NCBI RefSeq assembly: GCF_014201135.1
Contig: NZ_JACHDR010000001.1
Coordinates: 930,001-994,000 of the forward strand
Length of the DNA: 64,000 bases
From: Neomicrococcus aestuarii
GTDB taxonomy: Bacteria > Actinomycetota > Actinomycetes > Actinomycetales > Micrococcaceae
Direction: 5' to 3'
In this document: piece by piece, positions 1 through 7,033 of the stretch
How the letters are laid out: the number at the start of each line of letters is the position of its first letter
Numbering within the stretch: position 1 is the first letter of the stretch
Program-made: the position numbers and the translations under genes
The notes under the pieces: generated by a model
Database searches by the model: none
What the model was told of the DNA's origin: nothing
What the model saw: the letters and a program-made list of their open reading frames with translations, nothing else

Positions 1-346
1 TTCGAGCACTATCCGGTGCACTGCTCAAGAGGCGCTCGGCGGTACCGATGTTTTTCGTTACCACGGCTATATCCGCAAGCTGGAGGCGTCGTCGTACTGA
101 CAAATCCTGCCCCGCGGACTGCTCCAGGTGCGCAGAAACCAACTTGTCCTCGCCGAGGATGGAGAGCGACATGTTGCCGATGAGCGATGACTCGCTAGTG
201 CAGCGCTGAGCGAGCAAGCGGGCCAGGGGGTGACTGATCTTCCCTGGAACGCGCCGAGCAATCTGGAAGCCCAAGTGCACAGGGTCATCGGCTAAGTGGG
301 ACGCGGCAACGCTGGACATGACCCGCAGGTTCTTCAAAAGATTCAT
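1..346 (-). CDS. N-terminal part of a glycosyltransferase-type protein (runs off the window)
   Basis: An open frame starts with ATG at 346-344 and stays open to the left edge, so only the first 115 or so codons are visible. Its ATG overlaps the TGA of the upstream glycosyltransferase (ATGA at 346-343), which shows translational coupling in one operon. The visible part is helical and basic (SSVAASHLADDPVHLGFQIA, then LARLLAQR) and carries no catalytic motif. From memory, such segments precede the GT4 domain in Arthrobacter-type polysaccharide proteins, but that is inference. It could instead be another polysaccharide assembly protein. The coding frame itself is fairly certain; the function is not. 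Confidence 0.6.
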   Translation of the reverse strand, partial: MNLLKNLRVMSSVAASHLADDPVHLGFQIARRVPGKISHPLARLLAQRCTSESSLIGNMSLSILGEDKLVSAHLEQSAGQDLSVRRRLQLADIAVVTKNIGTAERLLSSAPDSAR

Positions 347-1632
347 GAGCGTTCCTTGCTGTTCAAGATTGTGGCGCGGCCGGCGCGCGCGGTGCGGACT
401 ACGTGTTCCACCACGTCAACGTACTCTTGGGCCACGCTTTCAAAGGTGATCGATTGGAGCGCGCCAAAGCGATCGCCGCTTGCCGTATTCATGCGGGCGG
501 GGTTCGCGCGGAGCTCACTCCACAAGCTGGCGACGGCGGCAGGATCGGCGGGCACCACGGTGGCGTTGACATTCTTGGCCAGCAAGAGCGCCGCTTCGCC
601 TTGAACCACGCCGGTGATGTGACGGCCCGTGGCCAGCAATTCAAAGGTTTTCGACGGGATGGTCCACTTAAAACTTTCCCAGTCATCGCGCAAAGACACC
701 ACGCACGTGTCCGCCCATTCGTACTGGGCAGCGGCTTCGTCGCCGAAAACGACAGGTAAGAATTCGGCGTCCACGCCCAACCCGCGCGCATACTCGGTGA
801 GTGCGTCCTTCTGGGTGCCGCTGCCTACAAAGCGAAGGGACACAGCCGGAGCGGCAAGCTTGGCGGCATCAATGATCAGCTCAAGGGCTTGGCTTTCGCC
901 ATGATTTCCCATGTACAACACGTGCAACGGACGTTCTAGTGGCTCGACGCCGTAAGAGGCTCGCTCCACTGATGTTAGTTCGCGCAACCGTGTTTCAGAG
1001 ATGCCGTTAGGAATGTGGCGCACGGACTTCATGCCGCGGTGCACCAGAATGTCGCGGAATCCTTCCGTGACGGTAACAATTGCCGCTGCGCGGGATTGGA
1101 TGGAATGAACCACGAATTCGAGAAGTCGTACCAAGCCTTCTTGCTTGAGTTGCGCTTCCCGAGCCAGATCCGGCCAGGCGTCGCGCATATCCACTATCAG
1201 GGGGCGGTGCAGCGCTACTGAAATCAGATATCCGGTGACCAGAGACGGGAGCGCCGGCACGGTCACGATCACGACGTCCGGTTTCTCTGCATGGAGCGCC
1301 GCATTAAGTGCTGCTCGCGGAATCATGAGTCCGGCGCTGAGTACGTTGCCGGCAAAACGTCCCACACGGGACTCCGATAACGCCAAAAGCGGTACCCGGA
1401 GAATCTGCTCACCGTGCGCGCCACGCTCGGCTGTGAAGCTCAGCTTGGCCTTCACACTCACCGCTGAGCGTTGCGACTGCTTGCTGCGAGGGACGTGACG
1501 GTCATCAGGCTGCGGCGCGATGACCGAAACGTTCCACTCCTTCCCCCGGAAGTGCTGGATGAATGAGGACCAGCGGCGCTGCGGGGCAGTGGACTCCGGA
1601 GAGTAGGAGTGGGTAATGAGTAACAGGCGCAC
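343..1632 (-). CDS. Glycosyltransferase, GT4 family (WcaI/WbuB-like)
   Basis: The 429-residue protein has the two-Rossmann GT-B layout. The N-terminus reads MRLLLITHSYSPESTAPQRR, typical of GT4 enzymes that bind an acceptor near a PPxxG/PESxAPxxR loop. The C-terminal half has the donor-site region YMGNHGESQALE at about residue 240 and the PSKTFELLATG stretch near 320, with the usual Pro-Ser-Lys and Glu. It probably transfers a nucleotide-activated sugar to a lipid-linked glycan on the cytoplasmic face. It is coupled by ATGA to the next gene (1-346) and lies downstream of an LCP ligase on the same strand, which fits a surface-polysaccharide operon. Sugar specificity cannot be read from the sequence. 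Confidence 0.88.
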   Translation of the reverse strand: MRLLLITHSYSPESTAPQRRWSSFIQHFRGKEWNVSVIAPQPDDRHVPRSKQSQRSAVSVKAKLSFTAERGAHGEQILRVPLLALSESRVGRFAGNVLSAGLMIPRAALNAALHAEKPDVVIVTVPALPSLVTGYLISVALHRPLIVDMRDAWPDLAREAQLKQEGLVRLLEFVVHSIQSRAAAIVTVTEGFRDILVHRGMKSVRHIPNGISETRLRELTSVERASYGVEPLERPLHVLYMGNHGESQALELIIDAAKLAAPAVSLRFVGSGTQKDALTEYARGLGVDAEFLPVVFGDEAAAQYEWADTCVVSLRDDWESFKWTIPSKTFELLATGRHITGVVQGEAALLLAKNVNATVVPADPAAVASLWSELRANPARMNTASGDRFGALQSITFESVAQEYVDVVEHVVRTARAGRATILNSKERS

Positions 1633-1708
1633 AATTCGATCCTAAACTGCGCAGTGCGCTTGCCGGGGTCGCGGCGCGCACTCACGGGCACCGTGACGAA
1701 CGACGAGG

Positions 1709-2902
1709 CTACTCACTTGCGCTGGAGGAGCTTGCGGAAGAGGTGCTTGCGGATTCGCTAGCGGACGACGACGCTGGTGAGGTTTCCACGGAATCATCCG
1801 TGATAGATCCCCCGTAAGCGTTGGTGCCATGGTTCGGATCATCCAAGAACGATTGAACATCATCATTTTGCAGCACTTCTGAGATGGACGCCATGGCGGA
1901 CTCGTCTTGCGTGATGATGGACGCACCACCGGGACCGGTTTCGGCCTCGTCGGTAGGAAGCGTGAACATTTTAACGTTATCCAGCTTGATGTCTTTGAGC
2001 TGGAGCAAGAGGGCGCCGGCGGTCTGCGCGTCCAGGCTACTATCCACGCTCAGGTAGGGGCTGACTTCGTTGACGATAGTCGCCACGGTGAAAGGGTTGT
2101 TCAGCGTGCTCTGGTTCAACAGCTTGCGAGCCACGGCGCGCAAGAAGCGCTGTTGATTCTGTACGCGCTGGAAATCGCCATCTTCGAAGGCCTTGCGTTC
2201 CCGCACGTAGCGCAACGCGGCAGTGTCCTGGAGCTGGATAGTGCCCTTTTCGTAGCACGAAGGACTCTCTTGGCCGGAGCAGAATGCGATCGGGTTGTTG
2301 ACCGTCACGCCGCCGAGTGCGTTCGTAAGTCCTTTGAAGCCTTCGAAGTCAATAGACACCACGTGGTCAATGGGCACTCCGAAGAGGCTCTCCATCGTGG
2401 AAACCACGAGTGGGTAACCGCCTAGGCTATACGCGGCGTTGACTTTGCGTTCGCCCTGACCGGGGATTTCTACCCAGAGGTCGCGCACCACGGACATCAC
2501 GTACATGTTCTGGCGGTCTGCGGAGACGTGCACCAGCATGATGGTGTCGCTTCGCGCGCCGTCCTCACCCTTGTTCTCGGCGGTGTCTTGACCTTCACCA
2601 CGCGTGTCAGAACCCAAAAGGAGAATGTTGAGCGCCCCGTCATTGGGGTCCTTCGTGAGCTGACCGTCGGCCCGCACGTCGATGGTGGTGGCTTGGGAAG
2701 AGTAGACGTTAGCAAGGTTGAGCAGGTAGCCAGCAATGACGGCAACCACAGCGACGATAGCGGCCCCTGTGATCCACCAGGCCCACTTACGACTCTTCTT
2801 TCGACCCTCTTCGCGAGCTTGCCGGCGCGGCCCAACTGCGTCGTCGGCTTCTACGCCATGTTCTTCTGGCGAAGGTCCCGCGCTTTGGCTCGAATCATTC
2901 AT
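1709..2902 (-). CDS. LCP (LytR-CpsA-Psr) family glycopolymer ligase
   Basis: A short cytoplasmic N-terminus (about 40 residues, Lys/Arg-rich) is followed by one membrane segment (WWITGAAIVAVVAVIAGYLL) and an extracellular LCP domain. Characteristic stretches are LLLGSDTRGE, RSDTIMLVHV, SVVRDLWVEIPG, KVNAAYSLGG and YVRERKAFEDGDFQRVQNQQ. Their Arg and Asp residues bind the polyprenyl-pyrophosphate substrate in known LCP enzymes. The last 30 residues are a Ser/Ala/Glu-rich low-complexity tail. LCP proteins transfer lipid-linked glycopolymers onto peptidoglycan outside the cell. The neighbours are glycosyltransferase genes. A paralogue lies at 35725-36804. In a chromosome without the island this gene would sit directly downstream of mutM. 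Confidence 0.92.
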   Translation of the reverse strand: MNDSSQSAGPSPEEHGVEADDAVGPRRQAREEGRKKSRKWAWWITGAAIVAVVAVIAGYLLNLANVYSSQATTIDVRADGQLTKDPNDGALNILLLGSDTRGEGQDTAENKGEDGARSDTIMLVHVSADRQNMYVMSVVRDLWVEIPGQGERKVNAAYSLGGYPLVVSTMESLFGVPIDHVVSIDFEGFKGLTNALGGVTVNNPIAFCSGQESPSCYEKGTIQLQDTAALRYVRERKAFEDGDFQRVQNQQRFLRAVARKLLNQSTLNNPFTVATIVNEVSPYLSVDSSLDAQTAGALLLQLKDIKLDNVKMFTLPTDEAETGPGGASIITQDESAMASISEVLQNDDVQSFLDDPNHGTNAYGGSITDDSVETSPASSSASESASTSSASSSSASE

Positions 2903-3034
2903 ATTGGCCGCTGTTCACTTTCCACTGTGCCCCGTGTTCGGGTCAACGTCTACGAAGCCCATCAAGAGATGGCGCCGATCAATCATAAGGTGCAATTTTA
3001 GGTATTGGCTTTGCGTGCTCTGTCTACTGCCTGA

Positions 3035-3235
3035 CTAGGCAGTAGGTGAGGCTTGCGAAGTTCTCTTTTTTCGCGGTTTGGGTTGGCAGCGCGGGCACCA
3101 GTAGGAGCCGCGTCCCATGAACGCGTCGCGTTTCATGAGCATCTCCGCACCTTCGGCGGCGCATCTCTTACAGACTGACCCTGCTTGCCCATAGGCGTTC
3201 AAGGAGCGGTCAAAGTAGCCGCACTGGATCATCAC
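3035..3235 (-). pseudogene. mutM: Displaced 3' end of mutM (zinc-finger remnant)
   Basis: The frame encodes [20 protein letters not shown] followed by a second CxxC pair ([12 protein letters not shown]). This matches the C-terminal zinc finger of Fpg/MutM and parallels GYFDRFLHSYGRGG and CPKCQPKPR in the intact mutM at 26725-27657. Homology starts exactly at GYFDR; the few codons before it are unrelated. It lacks the catalytic N-terminus and cannot be a glycosylase. It faces the same way as mutM and lies next to the LCP gene. The best reading is the original chromosomal 3' end of mutM, pushed aside by insertion of the island. Confidence 0.85.
3207..3221. repeat. Left attachment-like repeat inside mutM (attL)
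   Basis: CGGTCAAAGTAGCCG here matches CGGTCGAAGTAGCCG at 26867-26881 at 14 of 15 positions. Both encode the YFDR motif of MutM on the minus strand. Similarity stops directly to the right of it. These are the two ends of the insertion and the likely site of recombination. Confidence 0.7.
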
Positions 3236-3528
3236 CCATACCCGCGCAATTTAGTAGACCGGCTACTTGCCTAAGGGCCACATCAAGGAGCAGCAGGCCT
3301 GTAGGGGATGCCGATCCGCTTACGGGCTGCGGGGTGACAAATAGCGCTGCGAAAAGACCGCTATTTATCGCTGCGAGTCACACCCTTTGGAAACGCACAT
3401 TATCCGACCAGCACGGATCCCTCCTCAGTTATATATACGATCGTTTAAGTGACAGTGTGATTCCGAATCAGTCTGGTGTGACTGTTAGTTCGCAATGGCG
3501 GTTTTTTTCACGGCCCGGTTTGGCGGTT
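3236..3528. other. Non-coding stretch next to attL, possible transposon end
   Basis: No convincing gene. It contains a 9-bp inverted repeat (AGTCACACC at 3376-3384, GGTGTGACT at 3475-3483) and related GTGACAGTGTGA-type motifs just beyond the end of the AAA ATPase remnant. This could be the terminal repeat region of the transposon that supplied the ATPase, but no matching opposite end was found. Confidence 0.3.
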
Positions 3529-3945
3529 CTAGCTGATTCCAATGACGAGGGTTGAGCGGGCGGCCTCAACGACGTCGTCGGTGATGGTGCTGAGTTCGTT
3601 GATTTTCATGACCCGCTCGATTTGGGTGATGAGCCGGTCGATGAGGTGGAAGTTGCCTCGGGTAGTCCGCGTGACGGCTGCGATAGCCTAGGCGTCGGTG
3701 AAGCCTTCCGGATCCAGGGTCCGACCGAGTTTGTGCCACCGGCGCTCCAGAACGAAATGGAGCTCTTCCTGGGCGAGCGGACGGTATTCGTGGGCGAAGC
3801 CAACCCTGCTGTAGAGCTGCGCGTAGCGGCTGAACCATTTTTCGATCCTGTGCATGCCCATGAGGATCAGGGCTATGTTGTCCCGGTCGTACCGGTAACG
3901 CAACAGCCCCAGCGCCGTCGCGCTCGGCCTCTCAGATTCGTCAAC
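3529..3945 (-). pseudogene. C-terminal part of a transposon AAA ATPase (TniB/IstB-like) with amber stop
   Basis: The frame begins inside a Walker-B-like VDESER, continues with LILMGMHRIEKWFSRYAQLY and SRVGFAHEYRPL, and ends with a helical lid region NFHLIDRLITQIERVMKINE. This is the pattern of AAA target-selection ATPases of TniB/IstB type. The Walker A half is missing. An in-frame TAG (read as D-A-stop-A-I-A) at about 3688 interrupts it; the same frame then runs on to the TAG at 3529-3531. At its 5' side it is fused in frame to an IS256 transposase remnant. It cannot be functional. Confidence 0.75.
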
Positions 3946-4346
3946 GATAAAGACCACCGGGTAGTCGCGGTCAAGGGCCTGTTGGTCCATTCGGCCATCT
4001 CCTCCGAGGCCTTCGCCGTTATCCGGCTGATGGTGTCCTTGGAGACGGTGGCGCCGTAGACGTCATCGAAGTGCGCCGCGATCTCTCCGGTCGTCACGCC
4101 ACGGGCGGTCAGGGACAAGACGCCCTTCTCGATCCCGTCCAAGCGGCACTGGCGCTCTTCACGATCTGCGGCTCCAAGCTGCCCTCGCGGAACATCGATC
4201 TCAACCGGGCCGACCTCCGTGAACACGGCCTTGGACCGGGTCCCGTTACTCACGTACCCGTACTCGGCCGGCCCGTGCCTCTCGTGGCCGGGGTGCTCGG
4301 TAATCTCCGCCTCCAGCGCAGTCTCGAGCACGTTCTTCGTCAGGCC
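3946..4346 (-). pseudogene. Central fragment of an IS256-family (mutator-type) transposase
   Basis: The fragment contains LTKNVLETALEAEITEHPGH, then YGYVSNGTRSKAVFTEVGPV and IDVPR, VTTGEIAAHFDDVYGATVSK and DTISRIT, and NRPLDRDYPVVFI. These are the usual successive blocks of IS256 transposases up to the first catalytic Asp of the DDE domain. The remaining DDE domain is absent. A one-base shift occurs near 3975-3980, and the frame then joins the AAA ATPase fragment at PVVFI/VDES. The other end is fused to a Csp fragment. No IS256 inverted repeats were recognised. Confidence 0.8.
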
Positions 4347-4469
4347 TGCCAGGGTGGTGCAGTTGTCCGCGCAGTCAAGGTTGGTGCGGATGCGCTTGGT
4401 CAGCTCGGCGACGATGTCTTCGCTCAGGCACGCATCCGCGCAGGCGGTACACGCCTGCGCAATCAAAAC
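4347..4469 (-). pseudogene. Fragment of a four-helix-bundle copper-binding protein (Csp, DUF326)
   Basis: The sequence QACTACADACLSEDIVAELT followed by CADNCTTL shows the regular Cys spacing of Csp copper-storage proteins, whose cysteines line a four-helix bundle that holds many Cu(I) ions. Only about 40 residues remain, with no normal start codon or ribosome-binding site. The frame runs directly into the IS256 fragment. A full Csp is about 110-140 residues. It is a relic of the copper module, probably cut by the transposon insertion. Confidence 0.7.
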
Positions 4470-4594
4470 ACGCGGCGATACAATCTCCGGTGCGCCCGCG
4501 ACGTTTCGAATCTCATGTGACGCGCCCCCTTTCCGCTGGAGGATCCCTAAGGTATGGGACCGGGCAGACTACAGCTCCGACAAGAGCTATTCCG

Positions 4595-4768
4595 TCAGGT
4601 GGCGGCTCCTGCGGCGTACCTTGCTGGAGTGGCCTTAAAACTGGTCGCGCAGGTCTGCGAGCAAAAGTAGTAGGTCCGGCCCTCGTACTCGGCGCTGGCC
4701 GCCGCGGTAGTGGGGTCCACGGCCATTCCGCAGACGGGATCGGTCACCAGCTCTGGTGCGTTGGACAT
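4595..4768 (-). CDS. YHS-domain small metal-binding protein
   Basis: The 57-residue protein carries DPVCGMAV near its start and TYYFCSQTC in the middle, the Cys pattern of the YHS domain (DPVCGM ... YYFCS..C). YHS domains occur in metal-transport ATPases and as stand-alone chaperone-like proteins in copper and mercury loci. Start ATG 4768-4766 is chosen because AAAGGAGG lies 5 bases upstream; a longer frame upstream belongs to a multicopper-oxidase remnant. It lies between copper-related debris and the micro-protein genes. It appears intact and small enough to be a complete single-domain protein. Confidence 0.85.
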   Translation of the reverse strand: MSNAPELVTDPVCGMAVDPTTAAASAEYEGRTYYFCSQTCATSFKATPARYAAGAAT

Positions 4769-4821
4769 GTATTCCTCCTTTGTTATCGGCTCCCCCACCA
4801 TCAGATCGACGGCTGGCAGGG

Positions 4822-4936
4822 CTAAGGGGTGAAGTGGATGCGCAGCGCGTTCCCCTCGCGGTCCCGAATTGTGGGGGCAGGGAATGCGGCCGTTGTAGCT
4901 CCAGCCCGGGAAGGTGAAGTCCTTGTCCACCGCCAC
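4822..4936 (-). pseudogene. N-terminal fragment of a multicopper oxidase, frameshifted
   Basis: One frame reads DKDFTFPGWSYNGRIP and the next frame continues TIRDREGNALRIHFTP then stop. Together they form the first cupredoxin strand pattern of multicopper oxidases (W-x-[YF]-N-G-x-x-P-x-P-x-I-R-x-x-x-G-x-x-x-R). A base change near 4876-4882 separates the two frames, and a stop ends the fragment after about 38 residues. All copper ligands are missing. It starts directly after the hairpin at 4937-4971. A relic, not a working gene. Confidence 0.6.
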
Positions 4937-4971
4937 GATGCCTGCCGGTCCGTAGAGGACCGGCAGGCATC
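4937..4971 (-). terminator. 15-bp perfect hairpin downstream of the Cys/Asp peptide gene
   Basis: GATGCCTGCCGGTCC (4937-4951), loop GTAGA, and its exact complement at 4957-4971. It follows the 19-residue peptide gene by 22 bases on the minus strand. There is no T-run, which is common for actinobacterial terminators. Confidence 0.65.
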
Positions 4972-4993
4972 GGGAATGCTGTCTTCAGCAGTT

Positions 4994-5053
4994 CTAATCG
5001 TCGTCATCGCAGCAATCATCACAGCAGTCGTCGCCGCAGCATAGGGTGTTCAT
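4994..5053 (-). CDS. 19-residue Cys/Asp-rich peptide, possible metallothionein-like micro-protein
   Basis: The complete product is MNTLCCGDDCCDDCCDDDD: six cysteines as three CC pairs, eight aspartates and no positive charge. The start ATG (5053-5051) is preceded by GGAGGTGAG at a spacing of 6 bases, one of the strongest ribosome-binding sites in the window, and the frame ends at TAG 4996-4994. A 15-bp hairpin follows. The gene lies inside a copper-resistance block and downstream of an operator-like dyad (5290-5306). The composition predicts binding of soft metal ions such as Cu(I), Zn or Hg, or use as a metal-sensing leader peptide. Both roles are inferred; no family is recognised. Confidence 0.6.
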   Translation of the reverse strand: MNTLCCGDDCCDDCCDDDD

Positions 5054-5083
5054 CCAGCTCACCTCCTCCGCTGTTAGTCGAGC

Positions 5084-5236
5084 TCAAACGTGGGCGTCAC
5101 TAAGAGTTCTGCCATTCTGGTCGCGTGGCCAGGTGGACGGCGGGTTCGGCAGTGCAGGCAAGTCGAAAAGAATATCGGGGCAAGAACTAATATCAGCGGT
5201 CCACGAAACTTGGTGTGCCGGAAACAGGTTCAGCAT
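5084..5236 (-). CDS. Possible 50-residue protein upstream of the Cys/Asp peptide
   Basis: The frame runs from ATG 5236-5234 to TGA 5086-5084. AGAGGG lies about 8 bases before the start. The product begins MLNLFPAHQVSW and contains SCPDILFDLPALPNPPSTWP; it has no membrane segment and no known motif. Its start lies 54 bases downstream of operator-like site C, and its stop lies 31 bases upstream of the micro-peptide ATG, so both could be read from one transcript. It may be a real small protein or simply an open leader. Confidence 0.35.
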   Translation of the reverse strand: MLNLFPAHQVSWTADISSCPDILFDLPALPNPPSTWPRDQNGRTLSDAHV

Positions 5237-5289
5237 GAGAACGCCCTCTTAAAGCTGGGCAGCGTCTGGCTCTTTAGCTTTCCTTCTTC

Positions 5290-5306
5290 TCCTATGTCAG
5301 ATAGTA
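5290..5306. promoter_or_regulatory. Operator-like dyad C of the copper region
   Basis: TCCTATGTCAGATAGTA contains CCTAT-N5-ATAGT, 9 of 10 arm positions of the ACTAT-N5-ATAGT dyad found at three other places near copper genes. On the minus strand a TACTAT (5308-5303) suitable as a -10 box overlaps it, pointing to the 50-residue ORF and Cys/Asp peptide. Confidence 0.5.
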
Positions 5307-5556
5307 CTGCCGTTCTCCCACCGAGGATAGGACGCGGCGCCAAGGCGCAAGGCTGGCTGCCCGGTCCTTTATCCGGGCTATTGATCATGCCCCACCCTTC
5401 CTCTTACAAAGAGCCCTGCGACCTTCATGGCAGCTCTTCCGAAGCTCCGGGCTACGTCCTTCGGCGCCCCGCGCCCTACACCTTTGAACTGATGGAGGGT
5501 GGCCTTCACTGACACGGGGCTGCCCCGCATATTTGAAAAGTCATCCGCCGCATGGC
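5307..5556. other. Non-coding region between two divergent operator-like sites
   Basis: About 250 bases between dyads C and A. A long plus-strand frame runs through it but shows no ribosome-binding site, domain or codon pattern. A small hairpin (CCCGG ... CCGGG near 5379-5396) is present. No gene is supported here. Confidence 0.4.
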
Positions 5557-5597
5557 TACTATGTCAGATTGTAGGTAGGCTACTATGTCTGCTAGTA
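5557..5597. promoter_or_regulatory. Tandem operator-like dyads A and B before the Met/His-rich gene
   Basis: TACTATGTCAGATTGTA (5557-5573) and TACTATGTCTGCTAGTA (5581-5597) are near copies whose starts lie 24 bases apart. Each contains the ACTAT-N5-ATAGT dyad with one mismatch. They end 17 bases before the ATG at 5615 and include TACTAT, a plausible -10 box. The shape and position fit a dimeric winged-helix repressor, perhaps of the CopY/BlaI group, but the family is not established and no such repressor gene is in the window. Confidence 0.55.
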
Positions 5598-5614
5598 AAT
5601 AATCGAAGGAATGC

Positions 5615-5850
5615 ATGATGTTGATAGGTTCTTCCGTAGTGGTGGCCGCAGCGGCCGCGGCATTGGCTGCAGGGACCGTCATTACGGTACCGGCGGTTGC
5701 GGCCGCAACCCCCGTCCAGCAGCAGTGGCTTCCGAAGAGGGCAACCCCGGCATGGCGCGCATGCACGAACTTATGACCGAGGGCAACCCCGGCATGACAC
5801 GCATGCACGAACTTATGGCAGCCCCCACCGACACCACTGGACGAAACTGA
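5615..5850 (+). pseudogene. Exported Met/His-rich repeat protein, one-base frameshift
   Basis: The first frame (ATG 5615 or 5618, GAAGGA upstream) encodes a signal peptide, MLIGSSVVVAAAAAALAAG, and a cleavage-type Ala-rich end. It then hits a stop at 5774-5776. The neighbouring frame encodes two copies of a 14-residue unit, EGNPGMARMHELMT and EGNPGMTRMHELMA, and ends at 5850. One base gained or lost near 5725-5735 would join the signal peptide to the repeats. Met and His clusters of this kind bind copper in exported proteins, so a periplasm-side copper buffer is likely. The shift may be decay or a sequencing error; the tandem operators upstream support a formerly expressed gene. Confidence 0.6.
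5737..5820 (+). repeat. Two 42-bp tandem repeats coding for Met/His units
   Basis: Units 5737-5778 and 5779-5820 differ at only a few bases. Each encodes EGNPGM-x-RMHELM-x, with three Met and one His per 14 residues. Confidence 0.85.
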
Positions 5851-5852
5851 CG

Positions 5853-6053
5853 ATGACTAAGGCGTTGTCTGCAGAGCCGCTGCTGATGTCGTTCATGATG
5901 AGAGGCGAAAAGGGCGCTTCGCCGGACGCCTCCGCTGCCCCGGACGGGGCACAGCACCCTCGCTCAGAGACCGAACGCAGCCGCACCTCCGAGCAGCAGG
6001 ACGACGCAGCCACTCGTGATGCCGTCGATCCAAGTGATGAATACGTCATCTGA
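5853..6053 (+). CDS. Small acidic hypothetical protein of the copper operon
   Basis: The 66-residue frame starts at ATG 5853, two bases after the stop of the Met/His repeat gene, so the two would be co-translated. The N-terminus (LLMSFMMRGEKG) has four methionines in a short hydrophobic stretch; the rest is hydrophilic and rich in Asp, Glu, Ser and Arg and looks disordered. No signal peptide or known domain is seen. The tight spacing and context are the main reason to accept it. It might be a translational or metal-handling partner of the upstream exported protein. Confidence 0.45.
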   Translation: MTKALSAEPLLMSFMMRGEKGASPDASAAPDGAQHPRSETERSRTSEQQDDAATRDAVDPSDEYVI

Positions 6054-6168
6054 CGGCTAGAAAGTTGCATGGGGAATTGGGGCCCGGAATCGTTACCCGA
6101 CCGTGCATTCCGGTCTGCAGCGGACGCGGGTATCCAGGGCGCTTCCGCGGGCTAGCATGGTTACGAGT

Positions 6169-6198
6169 GTTGGGGAGGGAGCTGTTTTCCTCCCCAAC
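6169..6198 (+). terminator. 10-bp hairpin between the copper micro-genes and the DUF305 gene
   Basis: GTTGGGGAGG (6169-6178) and its exact complement CCTCCCCAAC (6189-6198) around a 10-base loop containing TTTT. It separates the operator-controlled small genes from the DUF305 gene at 6318. Confidence 0.6.
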
Positions 6199-6317
6199 CC
6201 TCAGCCTAACGAGCATGTCGTATGCCCGACTTGTAAGACGTTCCGCGGATTCAGTCGGATCGACCGCCCCTCAAGACGCACGTGACAGCTGACGTCGAAG
6301 CCGACCAAAGGATTCCC

Positions 6318-7007
6318 ATGTCCCTTCCATCCGCAGCTCAGCCATACGTTCCGGAACGGGTTATCCTCCCGCTCCGGGCCGGTTATCTGTGGTTTGGCTT
6401 CGTCACGGTTGTTGTCCTCACCGCGCTGGTCTTTTTTGCTATCGGCTGGTCGTCCGCCACGCCGCGGCCCGTGTCGGATACGGGGGCGGACGCCGGGTTT
6501 GCCCGGGACATGCAGGCACACCACGCCCAGGCCGTCGAGATGGCCCTGCTGATCCGTGACAAGTCCAGTAACGAGGAGATCCGGGCTGTCGCTTACGACG
6601 TTGCCACCAGCCAGCAGCACCAGAAGGGGCAGATGTACGCCTGGCTGCAGAACTGGGGGCTGCCGCAGGCACGCTCGATCGCGCCCATGGCGTGGATGGA
6701 GTCAGAGGCCGGCGGTCATGGAAGCGGTTCGGCGCATGCGGGGCAGAATGGTGCAGGCGGCGCTGAGAGCGCGATGGAGGGCATGGCCACCCCTGAGCAG
6801 ATGCAGGCGCTGCGCGGGTCCTCCGGCGTCGAAGCGGACCGGCTGTTCACCGATCTGATGATCCGCCACCACCAAGGTGGCGTGGCCATGGCGTCTGCCG
6901 GAGTACGCCTGGCCGAGACCTCCACCGTCCGCGAATTCGCGGCCCTGATCGTGGACGCCCAGACTGCCGAAATCACCGCACTCCAAGAGCTGCGCAGCAG
7001 ACTCTGA
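6318..7007 (+). CDS. DUF305-domain membrane-anchored protein
   Basis: The 229-residue protein has a cytoplasmic N-terminus, one membrane helix (GFVTVVVLTALVFFAIGW) and an outside domain. Two DUF305 signatures are visible: FARDMQAHHAQAVEMALLI and FTDLMIRHHQGGVAMASAG, each with the His-His and Met residues typical of the family. A Gly/His-rich linker (GGHGSGSAHAG) lies between them. DUF305 proteins are common in copper and silver resistance loci and are thought to bind metal, though the mechanism is not proven. ATG 6318 is chosen over a GTG at 6282 because AAAGGA lies 6 bases upstream. The DUF3105 gene follows after 26 bases, so the two form an operon. Confidence 0.88.
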   Translation: MSLPSAAQPYVPERVILPLRAGYLWFGFVTVVVLTALVFFAIGWSSATPRPVSDTGADAGFARDMQAHHAQAVEMALLIRDKSSNEEIRAVAYDVATSQQHQKGQMYAWLQNWGLPQARSIAPMAWMESEAGGHGSGSAHAGQNGAGGAESAMEGMATPEQMQALRGSSGVEADRLFTDLMIRHHQGGVAMASAGVRLAETSTVREFAALIVDAQTAEITALQELRSRL

Positions 7008-7033
7008 CCGTCCTAAGGAAAGCGAGAACACAG

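Noticed and set aside
5090-5512. 140-codon plus-strand frame through the copper operator region
   Set aside because: It crosses operator-like site C and lies antisense to the 50-residue ORF. It has no ribosome-binding site, domain or coding-type composition.
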